Below are positions 1-6,685 of a stretch of 28,686 nt of DNA, piece by piece. Position 1 is the first letter of the stretch. The number at the start of each line of letters is the position of its first letter. Under the pieces are notes generated by a model that had not been told where the DNA came from, did no database searches, and saw only the letters and a list, made by a program, of their open reading frames with translations. The stretch is from a virus, in the IMG/VR virus record IMGVR_UViG_3300009068_000144, positions 1 through 28,686 of that record; one strand, given 5' to 3'. The position numbers and the translations under genes were made by a program.

Positions 1-341
1 AATATTTCAGCTTTGGCTTCTCGCACAAATTTCAAATCGTGTTCGCGATAATAATCGTCACTGTTGTTGCCAAAGAAGAATCCACCCGTAGCAGGCAACT
101 GTTTGTGTGTGACTGCACGTTCAAGTTCCTCAAGATCTTCCCACGTGAGTTCTAGTTCAGTACCATTGAACTGATCTTCAGGATGGCCGTTTGGACAGCC
201 TTTGTGTTCCCACAGTCGATGCATCCATCCGTGCAGGTTAGGATGCTTGCGCCAGTATGCAATCTTACGCTGTACCAATTTGCCTTGCGTGGCACTGTCG
301 TTGGCCTGTGTGGCTGCATACGCATACATATCTAGACCCAT
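1..341 (-). CDS. Conserved phage protein of unknown function (3' end outside window)
   Basis: The reading frame starts at ATG 341-339 and stays open to the left edge, giving at least 113 residues, so the C-terminus is missing. It begins MGLDMYAYA and has a YWRKHPNLHGWMHRLW segment. This start and the tryptophan/histidine-rich segment remind me of a common small phage protein family without known function. An AAGGAG ribosome binding site sits about 6 bases upstream and fixes the start. It is the last gene of a minus-strand run whose visible promoter is at 1640-1668. No catalytic motif is evident. Confidence 0.8.
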   Translation of the reverse strand, partial: MGLDMYAYAATQANDSATQGKLVQRKIAYWRKHPNLHGWMHRLWEHKGCPNGHPEDQFNGTELELTWEDLEELERAVTHKQLPATGGFFFGNNSDDYYREHDLKFVREAKAEI

Positions 342-351
342 GTGTTTCTCC

Positions 352-642
352 TTATATTGCTCGAGCTTGTAATTTAACCCAGACAAATTCTTTCATATAT
401 TCTTCGTTGGTGGTTACATATCCATAACCATCAACCTTGCGATTCTTGATAATCTTTACACCACCACGTGGTCTTTCTCGCCAAACTTTGCTACTACTCT
501 GAATAAGTGTGCGAACGTCAGGTATGCGGCCAACGAAGACGTACTGGTGGTTGTGCTCAGATCTATATGCATACACACCTGCCTTGATTCCTGCAGCAGG
601 ATTTTCTCTATCTACTCGGCAGTAAAATGTAAACTTGGCCAT
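352..642 (-). CDS. Hypothetical protein, 96 residues
   Basis: I do not recognise this protein. It is small and basic, with many Arg and Lys, begins MAKFTFYCRV and contains a KIIKNRKVDGYGYVTT stretch that is probably beta-rich. There is no signal peptide, membrane segment or metal-binding motif. It starts one base after the stop of the gene at 644 and ends 10 bases before the next gene, so it is likely translated from the same message. The ribosome binding site is weak, so translational coupling to the upstream gene is plausible (inference). Confidence 0.7.
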   Translation of the reverse strand: MAKFTFYCRVDRENPAAGIKAGVYAYRSEHNHQYVFVGRIPDVRTLIQSSSKVWRERPRGGVKIIKNRKVDGYGYVTTNEEYMKEFVWVKLQARAI

Positions 643-643
643 G

Positions 644-997
644 TTAGGTCTGTACTAGGTTAGGCATTACGCCATCTTTGAGTGTGCGCAGTAGAATACG
701 ATTGCGTTCATCTTGTTCTTTGCGTTCACGCTTTTCATCCATCTTCCTATCAATAACCATGCGATCATAATCACGTGCCCACTCAACACCTCGCATGAAA
801 TACTCAGCACCTTCCAACGTGCCCGAAAACAATTGCGCATCACGGATATAGATAGGTAGAGCATCGTTATCCTTGGGAATCAATGCTACATTGCTACCAA
901 ACTCATTATCATACTTGTATGCGGCAAACTGCATTCCAAGTTTATCTGCTTGTGCTTCTAGTGTGCGAATCTGACGAATTGTATTCCATCCTGCCAT
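644..997 (-). CDS. Conserved phage hypothetical protein, 117 residues
   Basis: The start at 997 is supported by an AGGAA ribosome binding site about 6 bases upstream. The middle (LPIYIRDAQLFSGTLEGAE followed by FMRGVEWARDYD) resembles a protein I associate with T4-like phages that has no assigned role. The last 35 residues are highly charged (repeated Lys, Arg, Glu) and probably form one long helix. There are no catalytic residues, signal peptide or membrane segment. It belongs to the same left-arm transcript as its neighbours, separated by a few bases on each side. Confidence 0.75.
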   Translation of the reverse strand: MAGWNTIRQIRTLEAQADKLGMQFAAYKYDNEFGSNVALIPKDNDALPIYIRDAQLFSGTLEGAEYFMRGVEWARDYDRMVIDRKMDEKRERKEQDERNRILLRTLKDGVMPNLVQT

Positions 998-1005
998 GAC
1001 TATTC

Positions 1006-1149
1006 CTACGTGAGCAAATTGTTAATAGTATCCAGTGCAAGTTGCACCATTTCCATACTGATATTGAGTTTAGCTGCCATATCTGACACTGTGAAATGTC
1101 TGTCCATCAGCTCGCGCACTGCCTGAATGATGTCGCGTTTGATAAACAT
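1006..1149 (-). CDS. Small helix-turn-helix-like protein, 47 residues
   Basis: A 47-residue frame runs from ATG 1149-1147 to TAG at 1008-1006 and fills the gap between its neighbours. The segment FTVSDMAAKLNISMEMVQLA has the spacing of a helix-turn-helix: a helix with DMAAKL, a turn near NIS, then a second helix. This could be a tiny DNA-binding regulator of the early region. No good Shine-Dalgarno sequence precedes the ATG. A G+C-rich hairpin (1159-1179) lies just upstream. The coding call rests on position, frame and the motif, so confidence is moderate. Confidence 0.55.
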   Translation of the reverse strand: MFIKRDIIQAVRELMDRHFTVSDMAAKLNISMEMVQLALDTINNLLT

Positions 1150-1158
1150 ATTAGGAGC

Positions 1159-1179
1159 GGGCAGGCATTGCACCTGCCC
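1159..1179 (-). other. G+C-rich hairpin before the small HTH gene
   Basis: A 7-bp perfect inverted repeat (GGGCAGG and CCTGCCC, 7-base loop) lies between the stop of the 139-residue gene and the small HTH-like gene. On the minus strand it is not followed by a T run, so it does not look like a standard intrinsic terminator. It could be an mRNA-processing or attenuation element, or a weak terminator. The role is unknown. Confidence 0.4.
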
Positions 1180-1191
1180 TGTGGACGTTGA

Positions 1192-1611
1192 TTATTTGGT
1201 ACCAAACACAGCCATCATCAGGCTGTCAACTTCAGCTTCGGTTACCGTCACTTCGGCTGCTGCGGCACGAGCCCGTGCTGCTTTGGCACGTATGGAATCC
1301 ATAGTAGGACGGGCCTTGACTGTGACAGTCTTGGAAACTTTCTGCTTGGCAGGTTTAGCAGCCTTGACAGGACGAGTCTTCACTGCCACTTCTGCTTGCA
1401 GTGCTTCACGCACAGCATTAGTGTCGGCAAAACCTGCTAGCCCCAACAGATAAGCCACGGCACCTGCCTTGTCCATGGTAGACGGCAGCGGCACAATATT
1501 CACATCGGTGTCACCCAGTTTGGCCAGTTGTTTGGCACGAGCCTCAGAGTTGGCAAAACGAACTTTGAGAACACCTTTGAGAACAGAAGTACCAGCGAAA
1601 GTGTAAGACAT
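1192..1611 (-). CDS. Hypothetical protein with basic Ala/Lys linker, 139 residues
   Basis: The start at 1611 has an excellent TAGGAG ribosome binding site. Residues 1-75 form a compact-looking domain that I do not recognise. Residues 78-102 are a Lys/Ala/Thr/Val-rich basic linker reminiscent of histone tails or nucleic-acid-binding linkers. Residues 105-132 are an Ala-rich, partly acidic helix. No enzyme motif is visible. A sigma70 promoter (1640-1668) lies directly upstream, so this is the first gene of a transcript that continues leftwards through the small HTH gene. A DNA- or RNA-binding role is only inferred from the linker. Confidence 0.8.
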   Translation of the reverse strand: MSYTFAGTSVLKGVLKVRFANSEARAKQLAKLGDTDVNIVPLPSTMDKAGAVAYLLGLAGFADTNAVREALQAEVAVKTRPVKAAKPAKQKVSKTVTVKARPTMDSIRAKAARARAAAAEVTVTEAEVDSLMMAVFGTK

Positions 1612-1639
1612 AAAAACTCCTAAGTTAAATTAAAAATGT

Positions 1640-1668
1640 ATTATAACCGAAAACTCAATATCAGTCAA
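1640..1668 (-). promoter_or_regulatory. Sigma70 promoter P1 (copy of repeated cassette)
   Basis: On the minus strand: -35 TTGACT (1668-1663), a 17-base spacer, and a perfect -10 TATAAT (1645-1640). The -35 box overlaps the TGA stop of the DUF7448-like gene. Most of the spacer and -10 flank is identical to the promoter at 2467-2495. It drives the 139-residue gene and probably the genes further left. Confidence 0.9.
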
Positions 1669-2047
1669 CCAGCTCGCGTCCCAGGCTTACACCTTCACTG
1701 TAGTAACCGTTGGACTCACCCAACCAACGAACATCCACATAGCCCTTGCGGGTAGCGAACTTGTAGAAGGTATAGGTATAGCTCTCGTAGTGCTCTACAT
1801 CTGGCTCAGCAGCACCTGAAACTTGCTCAGCAATCAACAAGGGTTCGCCTACCAAGTCCTCGAGATCACCAACGATGTCATTGATGTCCACGGACTCGCA
1901 ACAATCCTGTGAGTGGAAGAACACAAAGCGTTCGGTTGCGTTCTCAAACACCATCTCACGGTAGCCCACTCCACCCGTCACGCGAGTGAATACCCGGCCA
2001 ATCATGTCTTCAATCTTTGCTGATGCTTGCCAATCATCGTATGCCAT
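1661..2047 (-). CDS. DUF7448-like phage protein, 128 residues
   Basis: I place the start at ATG 2047-2045 (MAYDDWQ), because AAAGGAG lies about 6 bases upstream. The longer in-frame version from 2107 would begin inside the promoter. The protein has the pattern I associate with DUF7448: a beta-rich N-terminus, FFHSQDCCESVDINDIVGDL, and near the C-terminus FYKFATRKGYVDVRW followed by NGYYS. The function of the family is unknown. The tandem cysteines are characteristic and could bind metal (inference). It has its own sigma70 promoter (2075-2103), and its stop overlaps the next promoter downstream. Confidence 0.85.
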   Translation of the reverse strand: MAYDDWQASAKIEDMIGRVFTRVTGGVGYREMVFENATERFVFFHSQDCCESVDINDIVGDLEDLVGEPLLIAEQVSGAAEPDVEHYESYTYTFYKFATRKGYVDVRWLGESNGYYSEGVSLGRELVD

Positions 2048-2074
2048 TGTATGCTCCTTTGTGTTCATGTATAT

Positions 2075-2103
2075 ATTATAGTAGTTTGGGAAATACCAGT
2101 CAA
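2075..2103 (-). promoter_or_regulatory. Sigma70 promoter P2
   Basis: Minus strand -35 TTGACT (2103-2098), 17-base spacer, -10 TATAAT (2080-2075). It serves the DUF7448-like gene, whose ATG lies 27 bases after the -10. The spacer differs from the other three cassette copies, but the boxes and the spacing are the same. Confidence 0.9.
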
Positions 2104-2110
2104 CCAATAC

Positions 2111-2440
2111 TTAGTCTACCCGGCTTCCTGCATAGGCCTTCTCGATACCAAATTTGCGTAGCACATCAGCGTAGGCGCGGGCACCTTCTTCCTTGGCGGT
2201 GATGCATTGGGTCCAACTGCCTGATGGGTTCCACAGTTGAAGGCCACCACCATATGCTGGCTTAAAGCCCACGGCCTTCAGCGCACGGCCCAACTTGGTA
2301 GAACCTTTTTCGTAGACCGTGACCCAAGCAAATCCGCAAGCATCTCGATCACCGTGTTTGGCCAGGAAGTCTTCAGTGGTCTTACGGGCTGCGGCTGTTG
2401 CGGTGTTATGGATGCTTTCAATATTAACTAGTGCTTGCAT
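2111..2440 (-). CDS. Conserved phage hypothetical protein, 109 residues
   Basis: The start at 2440 has an AAGGAA ribosome binding site 8 bases upstream. The protein has an N-terminal helix (VNIESIHNTATAAARKTTED), then DACGFAWVTVYEKGSTK, LGRALKAVGFKPAYGGGLQL and a WNPSG turn. I associate this layout with a widespread phage family of unknown function. There is no clear catalytic set; the conserved-looking Cys, Trp and Gly residues suggest a small alpha/beta domain. It is transcribed from its own promoter (2467-2495). Confidence 0.78.
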   Translation of the reverse strand: MQALVNIESIHNTATAAARKTTEDFLAKHGDRDACGFAWVTVYEKGSTKLGRALKAVGFKPAYGGGLQLWNPSGSWTQCITAKEEGARAYADVLRKFGIEKAYAGSRVD

Positions 2441-2447
2441 AGTGTGT

Positions 2448-2477
2448 TCCTTGTTGCGATGTATGTATTATAACCGA
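2448..2477. repeat. 30-bp direct repeat, copy 1 (promoter and leader)
   Basis: A 30-base segment spanning the -10 box and 5' leader of promoter P3 is identical to 3134-3163 in promoter P4. Both copies have the same position relative to the following gene, showing that a promoter-leader cassette was duplicated. Confidence 0.9.
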
Positions 2478-2495
2478 AAACTCAATTCCGGTCAA
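2467..2495 (-). promoter_or_regulatory. Sigma70 promoter P3 (repeated cassette)
   Basis: Minus strand -35 TTGACC (2495-2490), 17-base spacer, -10 TATAAT (2472-2467). The TGA stop of the DUF6011-like gene (2494-2492) lies inside the -35 box. It drives the 109-residue gene. Confidence 0.9.
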
Positions 2496-3127
2496 CCCCA
2501 TACTAGACCAAAGTTGCGAGCGCATACCGGACCGTATCCAACTTGCACAGAACGGTTGTCTTTCAACCCGTGATTGCAAAAACTGCAACCACCAGTGAGA
2601 CGTCCGTAACGTCCTGCGGTTGCGGATGGGTCATCTGCAAACTCTTTTACCAGGTCACACACTTCTTGTGTGGCACTGCGGGTGGCAAAGAACTCGCCAG
2701 TAACATCCACACGTCCAAAGAACTTGTTGTTACCAAACGGTCCGCCGTCAGTGATCAGAATCTGACCCGCGTATTTGCTGTTAGCCCCTGCACGGGCAAA
2801 CGCCACTGGCTGTCCTTGTGCGGTTTGCAATTTGACTTTGACACGGCGCAGTTTCTTAGCAGCCAGATCAAACAGATCTTGGATCTTTTGAAAATTCACT
2901 TGGATCTGCGCAACAGGTGCGGACTGCGTGGCACGTTGGGTCAAAGTATCAACCCAGGTCAGCTGTTTGGGAGACAAGGTACCATAACGATAGAAGTTCT
3001 GGATCAAACTGGAAGCAAAGTTGCCATCGCTGTTGCTCAGTTTACCTAATACAGAACTCAGTGCTTCTACCTGAGTTTGTTGTACCGAATTCAGTTGCAC
3101 AGTCTTACGAGTTTGGGTAGCGAACAT
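2492..3127 (-). CDS. DUF6011-like protein with C-terminal Cys cluster, 211 residues
   Basis: I choose the start MFATQTRK at 3127, because AAGGAG lies just upstream and the promoter at 3153-3181 would cut any longer version. Residues 1-90 look helical. Residues 95-150 are beta-rich. The C-terminal 40 residues contain GGCSFCNHGLKDNRS and then VGYGPVCARNFGL, that is CxxC plus a later Cys and a His. This matches my memory of DUF6011, a small probable zinc-binding module common in phage and bacterial proteins. A nucleic-acid-linked role is often supposed for such modules but is not shown. Single-gene early transcript. Confidence 0.82.
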   Translation of the reverse strand: MFATQTRKTVQLNSVQQTQVEALSSVLGKLSNSDGNFASSLIQNFYRYGTLSPKQLTWVDTLTQRATQSAPVAQIQVNFQKIQDLFDLAAKKLRRVKVKLQTAQGQPVAFARAGANSKYAGQILITDGGPFGNNKFFGRVDVTGEFFATRSATQEVCDLVKEFADDPSATAGRYGRLTGGCSFCNHGLKDNRSVQVGYGPVCARNFGLVWG

Positions 3128-3133
3128 AAACAC

Positions 3134-3163
3134 TCCTTGTTGCGATGTATGTATTATAACCGA
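3134..3163. repeat. 30-bp direct repeat, copy 2 (promoter and leader)
   Basis: Identical to 2448-2477. It covers the -10 region and 5' leader, including the start of the ribosome binding site, of promoter P4. Confidence 0.9.
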
Positions 3164-3181
3164 TCTTGTAATTCTGGTCAA
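3153..3181 (-). promoter_or_regulatory. Sigma70 promoter P4 (repeated cassette)
   Basis: Minus strand -35 TTGACC (3181-3176), 17-base spacer, -10 TATAAT (3158-3153). It drives the DUF6011-like gene. It lies 27 bases beyond the porin terminator, so the two transcripts are insulated from each other. Confidence 0.9.
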
Positions 3182-3208
3182 CCACGATAATTGTGGGGTT
3201 TTTACAAC

Positions 3209-3237
3209 AAAAAACCCTGCACAGGGCAGGGTTTTTG
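3209..3237 (-). terminator. Intrinsic terminator of the porin gene (probably bidirectional)
   Basis: An 11-bp perfect stem (3210-3220 with 3226-3236) encloses a 5-base loop. The core CCCTGC/GCAGGG is flanked by an A run on one side and a T run on the other, so it can act on both strands. It lies 44 bases after the porin stop codon and before promoter P4. Confidence 0.9.
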
Positions 3238-3280
3238 TGGGTATTTTGCGACAAAATATCGCAAAATTAAGTTGACTCAA

Positions 3281-4180
3281 TTAGAAGTTGTATTCAACAC
3301 CAACGCCATATTGTGTAACGTCAGCGGCTGTGTCAACAAAACTCCAACGTCCATGCACAGTAAGTGCCTTGCTCATGGCATACGCTACACCAACAGCCTT
3401 GGCAGTTACACCAGTATTGGTTTCACCGTAGCTGCCTAATAGTGCAAGTTGTGAGTTAACGGGTTGACGAACACCCACGCTCTTGCCTGTGGTGCTTGCA
3501 CCAGACACTGTGTCATCGCTGTAGATACCAAACACTGTGGTACCTGTAGCAGCCACGGTATACTTGGCACCAAGGATGGTGCTTGCGCTGTTTGTGCTGC
3601 TGTCGTAACGTGCCAGGGTGGCAGACAATGGACCTGCTGCATAATCAATGCTGGCCGTTTGTACATTGGTCACACCAGCGGTTTCGCTGTTGGCCATCAC
3701 ATAGTTGCCTTTGAATCCGGCCACTGTTGCTGTGCTCAAGAACACTGCGTTTTGTAAACGGCTACCTTGTGCGCTGTGGATAGCAGATACGGTAGTACCA
3801 TAAGCATTTTCCAATGCGTCAAAGTTATCCAACACACGAGTTACTGAGTGCTTGTCGCGTCCCACACCCAGTGATCCCATGCTGTTGCTCAAGCTGAACA
3901 CTGAAATGCGATCACCAAGTGTGGTGGCACTGGGTGCGTCCAGGGCAACACCAGTTTCAATCACAGCACTGGCAGCGATACCGTTGCCAACATCGGCTGT
4001 GGCTTTAACGCCCAGGCGACTGGAATCATTGGTCAAACGTGTCAATGCATTAGCAGTACCCAAGGTATAAGATTCTTGATACTCACGCACTTTGCCATAG
4101 ACGCTGACTTGAGGGGTGGTTTGTGCCTGAACAAAACCTGCGGCCAATGCCAGGGCCAGTAGTAAAGCATATTTCTTCAT
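3281..4180 (-). CDS. Outer-membrane porin, Gram-negative (betaproteobacterial) type, 299 residues
   Basis: It begins with a clear Sec signal peptide: two Lys, a Leu/Ala core and a likely VQA cleavage site after residue 19. The mature start VSVYGKV, an SSRLGVKATADVGNG segment around residues 53-67, GSLGVGRD, alternating polar/hydrophobic strands and a final YNF with terminal Phe (recognised by the BAM complex) are hallmarks of betaproteobacterial general porins. At 299 residues it is somewhat shorter than typical members, which suggests trimmed loops. A good AAGGAAA site fixes the start. The gene has its own promoter (4239-4267) and terminator (3209-3237), a moron-like arrangement. Possible roles: altering outer-membrane permeability or nutrient uptake, or masking receptors against superinfection (all inference). 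Confidence 0.9.
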   Translation of the reverse strand: MKKYALLLALALAAGFVQAQTTPQVSVYGKVREYQESYTLGTANALTRLTNDSSRLGVKATADVGNGIAASAVIETGVALDAPSATTLGDRISVFSLSNSMGSLGVGRDKHSVTRVLDNFDALENAYGTTVSAIHSAQGSRLQNAVFLSTATVAGFKGNYVMANSETAGVTNVQTASIDYAAGPLSATLARYDSSTNSASTILGAKYTVAATGTTVFGIYSDDTVSGASTTGKSVGVRQPVNSQLALLGSYGETNTGVTAKAVGVAYAMSKALTVHGRWSFVDTAADVTQYGVGVEYNF

Positions 4181-4238
4181 GAAGTTTTCCTTTTAAAAAA
4201 TTGTTGTTATGTACCAAAAGGCACATTCTTACTTAGCT

Positions 4239-4267
4239 AGTATAGCACTATAACTGCTATTTTACAA
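4239..4267 (-). promoter_or_regulatory. Sigma70 promoter of the porin gene
   Basis: Minus strand -35 TTGTAA (4267-4262), 17-base spacer, -10 TATACT (4244-4239). The -35 overlaps the last codons of the 641-residue structural gene. No terminator was seen between that gene and the porin, so late read-through is also possible. Confidence 0.8.
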
Positions 4268-6182
4268 CTAAATTGGCTGCTTCTGCGTCGGTGTATGTGC
4301 TCGGAATCAAGTTTGCACGTGGAGGAACCGAACTGGGTGTGCTGGGAATCACTGTGTCTTGTCCAGCACCAGAGGCATCCAGCGCCGATACATTTTTACC
4401 TTCTCTCAAACAGGCCACTATGGCTTGCCCACCTTGTGTGTTGAGATCAGCTACTGATTCAAGAAACTGAGTTGGACCGTTTTGTTCCGTGTTGATTCCA
4501 TAATCGGGCAGGCTCTGTACAAAGCTCATGACAGGACCACGACCGGTTGTTGACAAATTGGCTATGTCTATGCTGGCCAATGATAGATTGGTAAGTTCTG
4601 AACTGAGATTAGCAGCCATGGCAATGAAATTGCTGTTCAGCACGCCGGACTGTGTGGGATAAGAACTTTCAATACTGGCCACTTGCACTGCTGCGTTGCT
4701 GATCAATGCATTCAATGCAGCATCTGCATTGCCATACGTGCCTTGGCCTGGGCCGGGTGGGATAACAACATTTCCAGAAAGATCAGTGTAAACACCGTTC
4801 ACTGTGTTTTCCATTCTCACATAAGTGCCGGTCAATGTGGTCAATATTCCATCTGAAGTCATGCTGTTGATTGTGGTAGTAACATTGGTAAGGTCACTGG
4901 TAAATGGTACTCCCACTGCTGCTCCCAACAGATCTGTTATGACCAATGTTCCATTGGGACCTGATCCAGTTGCATATGTACTGGAATAAAATGCTGCTAC
5001 AGATGCAGGTACTGCTTCCGGCAACGAACTGATGAGATCAAGATCTCGAGTGGTCTGCATGTTGGTGAACGCTGCGGCCAACTGTGTCAAACTCATGTTA
5101 TTGATGTTCTTGATCTGTTGCAAGCTGACTTGAATAGCCTTGGACGCTAATGCTTGGTCTGGTGGTACAATCAAACTCAGTCGTTGATATGTGATCATAT
5201 CGCTGCTGCCAGTGACCAAAATATATTGTGGCAAATAAATCAACAGTTTTGAATTTACAGTTGCTTGATTGTTATCGTAAATTGCTCGCAATACACTTGA
5301 TGTATCTTGACTGTAAGTTCTCACTGTGAGACTGGGATAACTGTTGGGGAAAATCTTCACAGGATTTAACAAATCAGCCATGGTGTTTATGTTAGGCGTT
5401 TTTACGCCAAATACTGCCAACACTTGCTCTAGATCTGTACCTGTGACATTTAGCATGCCCAAGTAAGCCAGTCGTTGTAAATTATCAGCAACATTGACAT
5501 TTGGATCTACTATGTCGTTGATGTTGGCTTGATTGATCCCGGCTTGTGTTAATGCGTTGCTCACTCCAGGAGTGATATTGGTCAGTGTGGCCAATCGACG
5601 TAGCAATGCAGCAGGTGATCCAAAGTTACCAAGATTGTCAAGATCAATCATTTGTCCCAATGCAGTTAGATCTGTACCAAATGATCGCATGGCCAATGTG
5701 GCATCGCTGAGATTGCCAGTGATCAAACTATTCATGCTGGTGAATGTTGATCCCAAATAAGTTTGACTATTGATACTGCTGTTGATATAACTATTTGTGG
5801 CAACCACATATCCCTGTGCTGCTGGGAATACTTGTGCAAATACAGTGTTGTTGCCATTGCCAAGATAACTGTTGCCTCGAGTGGTTACTATTCCAGTAAA
5901 TCCAGTAGAAATATTTGTTCCAAGTCCGCTGTATGCCGCAGGAGTATTGTCAGCCAGTGCCGGCACAGTACTGGCACAAAATGTAAACATACTGGTCAAT
6001 GTATTAGCACTGATATTGGCTGCTGATGAGTTGGCCACAGCAGCAAAGAATGGTGTGAGTAATGTTGTACCAGTATATGAATTGACTGCGGCAGTCCAGG
6101 TGTTGGCAATTCTGACACCGCTATTGCTGCTCAGTGCAGCACCGGCAATCATTTGTAAAGGAGTTAATATACCAGTGGCCAT
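4257..6182 (-). CDS. Putative virion structural protein next to the PAAR gene, 641 residues
   Basis: A large protein rich in Asn, Thr, Ser, Ala and Leu with almost no charged clusters, typical of phage tail or baseplate proteins. It starts MATGILTPLQMIAGAAL, 3 bases after the PAAR stop; the end of the PAAR gene supplies AGGATAA as ribosome binding site. No signal peptide, enzyme motif or collagen-like repeat is visible. The middle (residues about 170-300) contains several NLGNF / NINDIV / NINTMADLL-type leucine-rich helices. The context (PAAR tip gene, late promoter at 6668-6675) suggests a baseplate hub or spike-associated protein, but I do not recognise the family. Confidence 0.75.
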   Translation of the reverse strand: MATGILTPLQMIAGAALSSNSGVRIANTWTAAVNSYTGTTLLTPFFAAVANSSAANISANTLTSMFTFCASTVPALADNTPAAYSGLGTNISTGFTGIVTTRGNSYLGNGNNTVFAQVFPAAQGYVVATNSYINSSINSQTYLGSTFTSMNSLITGNLSDATLAMRSFGTDLTALGQMIDLDNLGNFGSPAALLRRLATLTNITPGVSNALTQAGINQANINDIVDPNVNVADNLQRLAYLGMLNVTGTDLEQVLAVFGVKTPNINTMADLLNPVKIFPNSYPSLTVRTYSQDTSSVLRAIYDNNQATVNSKLLIYLPQYILVTGSSDMITYQRLSLIVPPDQALASKAIQVSLQQIKNINNMSLTQLAAAFTNMQTTRDLDLISSLPEAVPASVAAFYSSTYATGSGPNGTLVITDLLGAAVGVPFTSDLTNVTTTINSMTSDGILTTLTGTYVRMENTVNGVYTDLSGNVVIPPGPGQGTYGNADAALNALISNAAVQVASIESSYPTQSGVLNSNFIAMAANLSSELTNLSLASIDIANLSTTGRGPVMSFVQSLPDYGINTEQNGPTQFLESVADLNTQGGQAIVACLREGKNVSALDASGAGQDTVIPSTPSSVPPRANLIPSTYTDAEAANLVVK

Positions 6183-6185
6183 GTG

Positions 6186-6473
6186 TTATCCTGCAAATAC
6201 ATCTGAACTGCCTGTGGCCACTGCGGTACAACCAGCCAGTCCATCGCCCACTCTTGCCAACGCAATGCCATCAACAAACACACTAGAACTTCCACTAGAA
6301 ATAGGAGCAACATGTGCAGGGCACGGGTTACCAGGGCGTAGATGAGGAGTGCTCTGATCCCCAACTCTGGCTGCAGGTTTTGAATTCACAAATACTGTAG
6401 CACTGCCCTGTGCAATGGTAAATCCACTGCAATGAGGAACTCCTTGATCACCCAATCTTGCCACTGGTCGCAT
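6186..6473 (-). CDS. PAAR-domain spike-tip protein, 95 residues
   Basis: PAAR proteins cap the central spike of contractile tails and bind zinc at the tip. The sequence shows the repeated pattern ARLGDQGVPHC (from residue 5), AARVGDQSTPHL (from residue 34) and ALARVGDG (from residue 71), with GSxxVFVN/D turns. His14, His44, Cys51 and His54 are candidate zinc ligands. The length is normal for the family. GGAGAAA before ATG 6473 fixes the start, which overlaps the end of the 71-residue gene by 26 bases. It is probably co-expressed late with the 641-residue protein. Confidence 0.93.
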   Translation of the reverse strand: MRPVARLGDQGVPHCSGFTIAQGSATVFVNSKPAARVGDQSTPHLRPGNPCPAHVAPISSGSSSVFVDGIALARVGDGLAGCTAVATGSSDVFAG

Positions 6474-6663
6474 ATGCTTTCTCCATGAGTCTATTAAAGA
6501 GACCTAGCCAAGCATCTATCTCTTGGTGCTGCTGTTTAGTATGCGGCTCCGGAGGTATTTCCGGAACAAATTCTATCACATGGTCTAGGTCATCGGGGAT
6601 ATCGTCATAGCAATCATACACTTCAATCTCATCATGCCGCATGATTACAAATCTATGTCCCAT
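6448..6663 (-). CDS. Conserved phage protein, 71 residues
   Basis: A small acidic protein: after MGHRFVIMRHDEIEVYD come DDIPDDLDHVIEFVPEIPPEPHT and a C-terminal helix. I recall similar proteins in T4-like cyanophages, with no known function. There is no Shine-Dalgarno sequence. Instead a perfect T4 late promoter motif ends 4 bases before the ATG, so the transcript may be leaderless or nearly so. The gene overlaps PAAR by 26 bases, and the two are probably translated together. Confidence 0.75.
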   Translation of the reverse strand: MGHRFVIMRHDEIEVYDCYDDIPDDLDHVIEFVPEIPPEPHTKQQHQEIDAWLGLFNRLMEKAYATSGKIG

Positions 6664-6667
6664 AATG

Positions 6668-6675
6668 TATTTATA
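6668..6675 (-). promoter_or_regulatory. T4-type late promoter motif TATAAATA
   Basis: A perfect TATAAATA on the minus strand, 4 bases before the ATG of the 71-residue gene and upstream of PAAR and the 641-residue virion gene. T4-like phages use this -10-like motif with gp55-modified RNA polymerase for late genes. The expected start site is at or beside the ATG. Confidence 0.7.
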
Positions 6676-6685
6676 GGAGCAAAAA

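Noticed and set aside
2048-2107. Longer N-terminus of the DUF7448-like gene starting at 2107
   Set aside because: The extension contains the -10 box of promoter P2 and lacks a ribosome binding site; the ATG at 2047 has AAAGGAG.
2543-3049. A 168-codon open frame on the plus strand opposite the DUF6011-like gene
   Set aside because: It lies antisense to a gene with recognisable domain, ribosome binding site and promoter; it has no ribosome binding site of its own and an unlikely composition (Cys/Thr-rich shadow).
3128-3280. Longer N-terminus of the DUF6011-like gene starting at 3280
   Set aside because: It would run through the porin terminator and promoter P4; the ATG at 3127 has AAGGAG.
5872-6345. 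A 157-codon plus-strand frame opposite the structural and PAAR genes
   Set aside because: Low-complexity Ala/Val shadow of Asn/Thr-rich coding sequence; no ribosome binding site or promoter.
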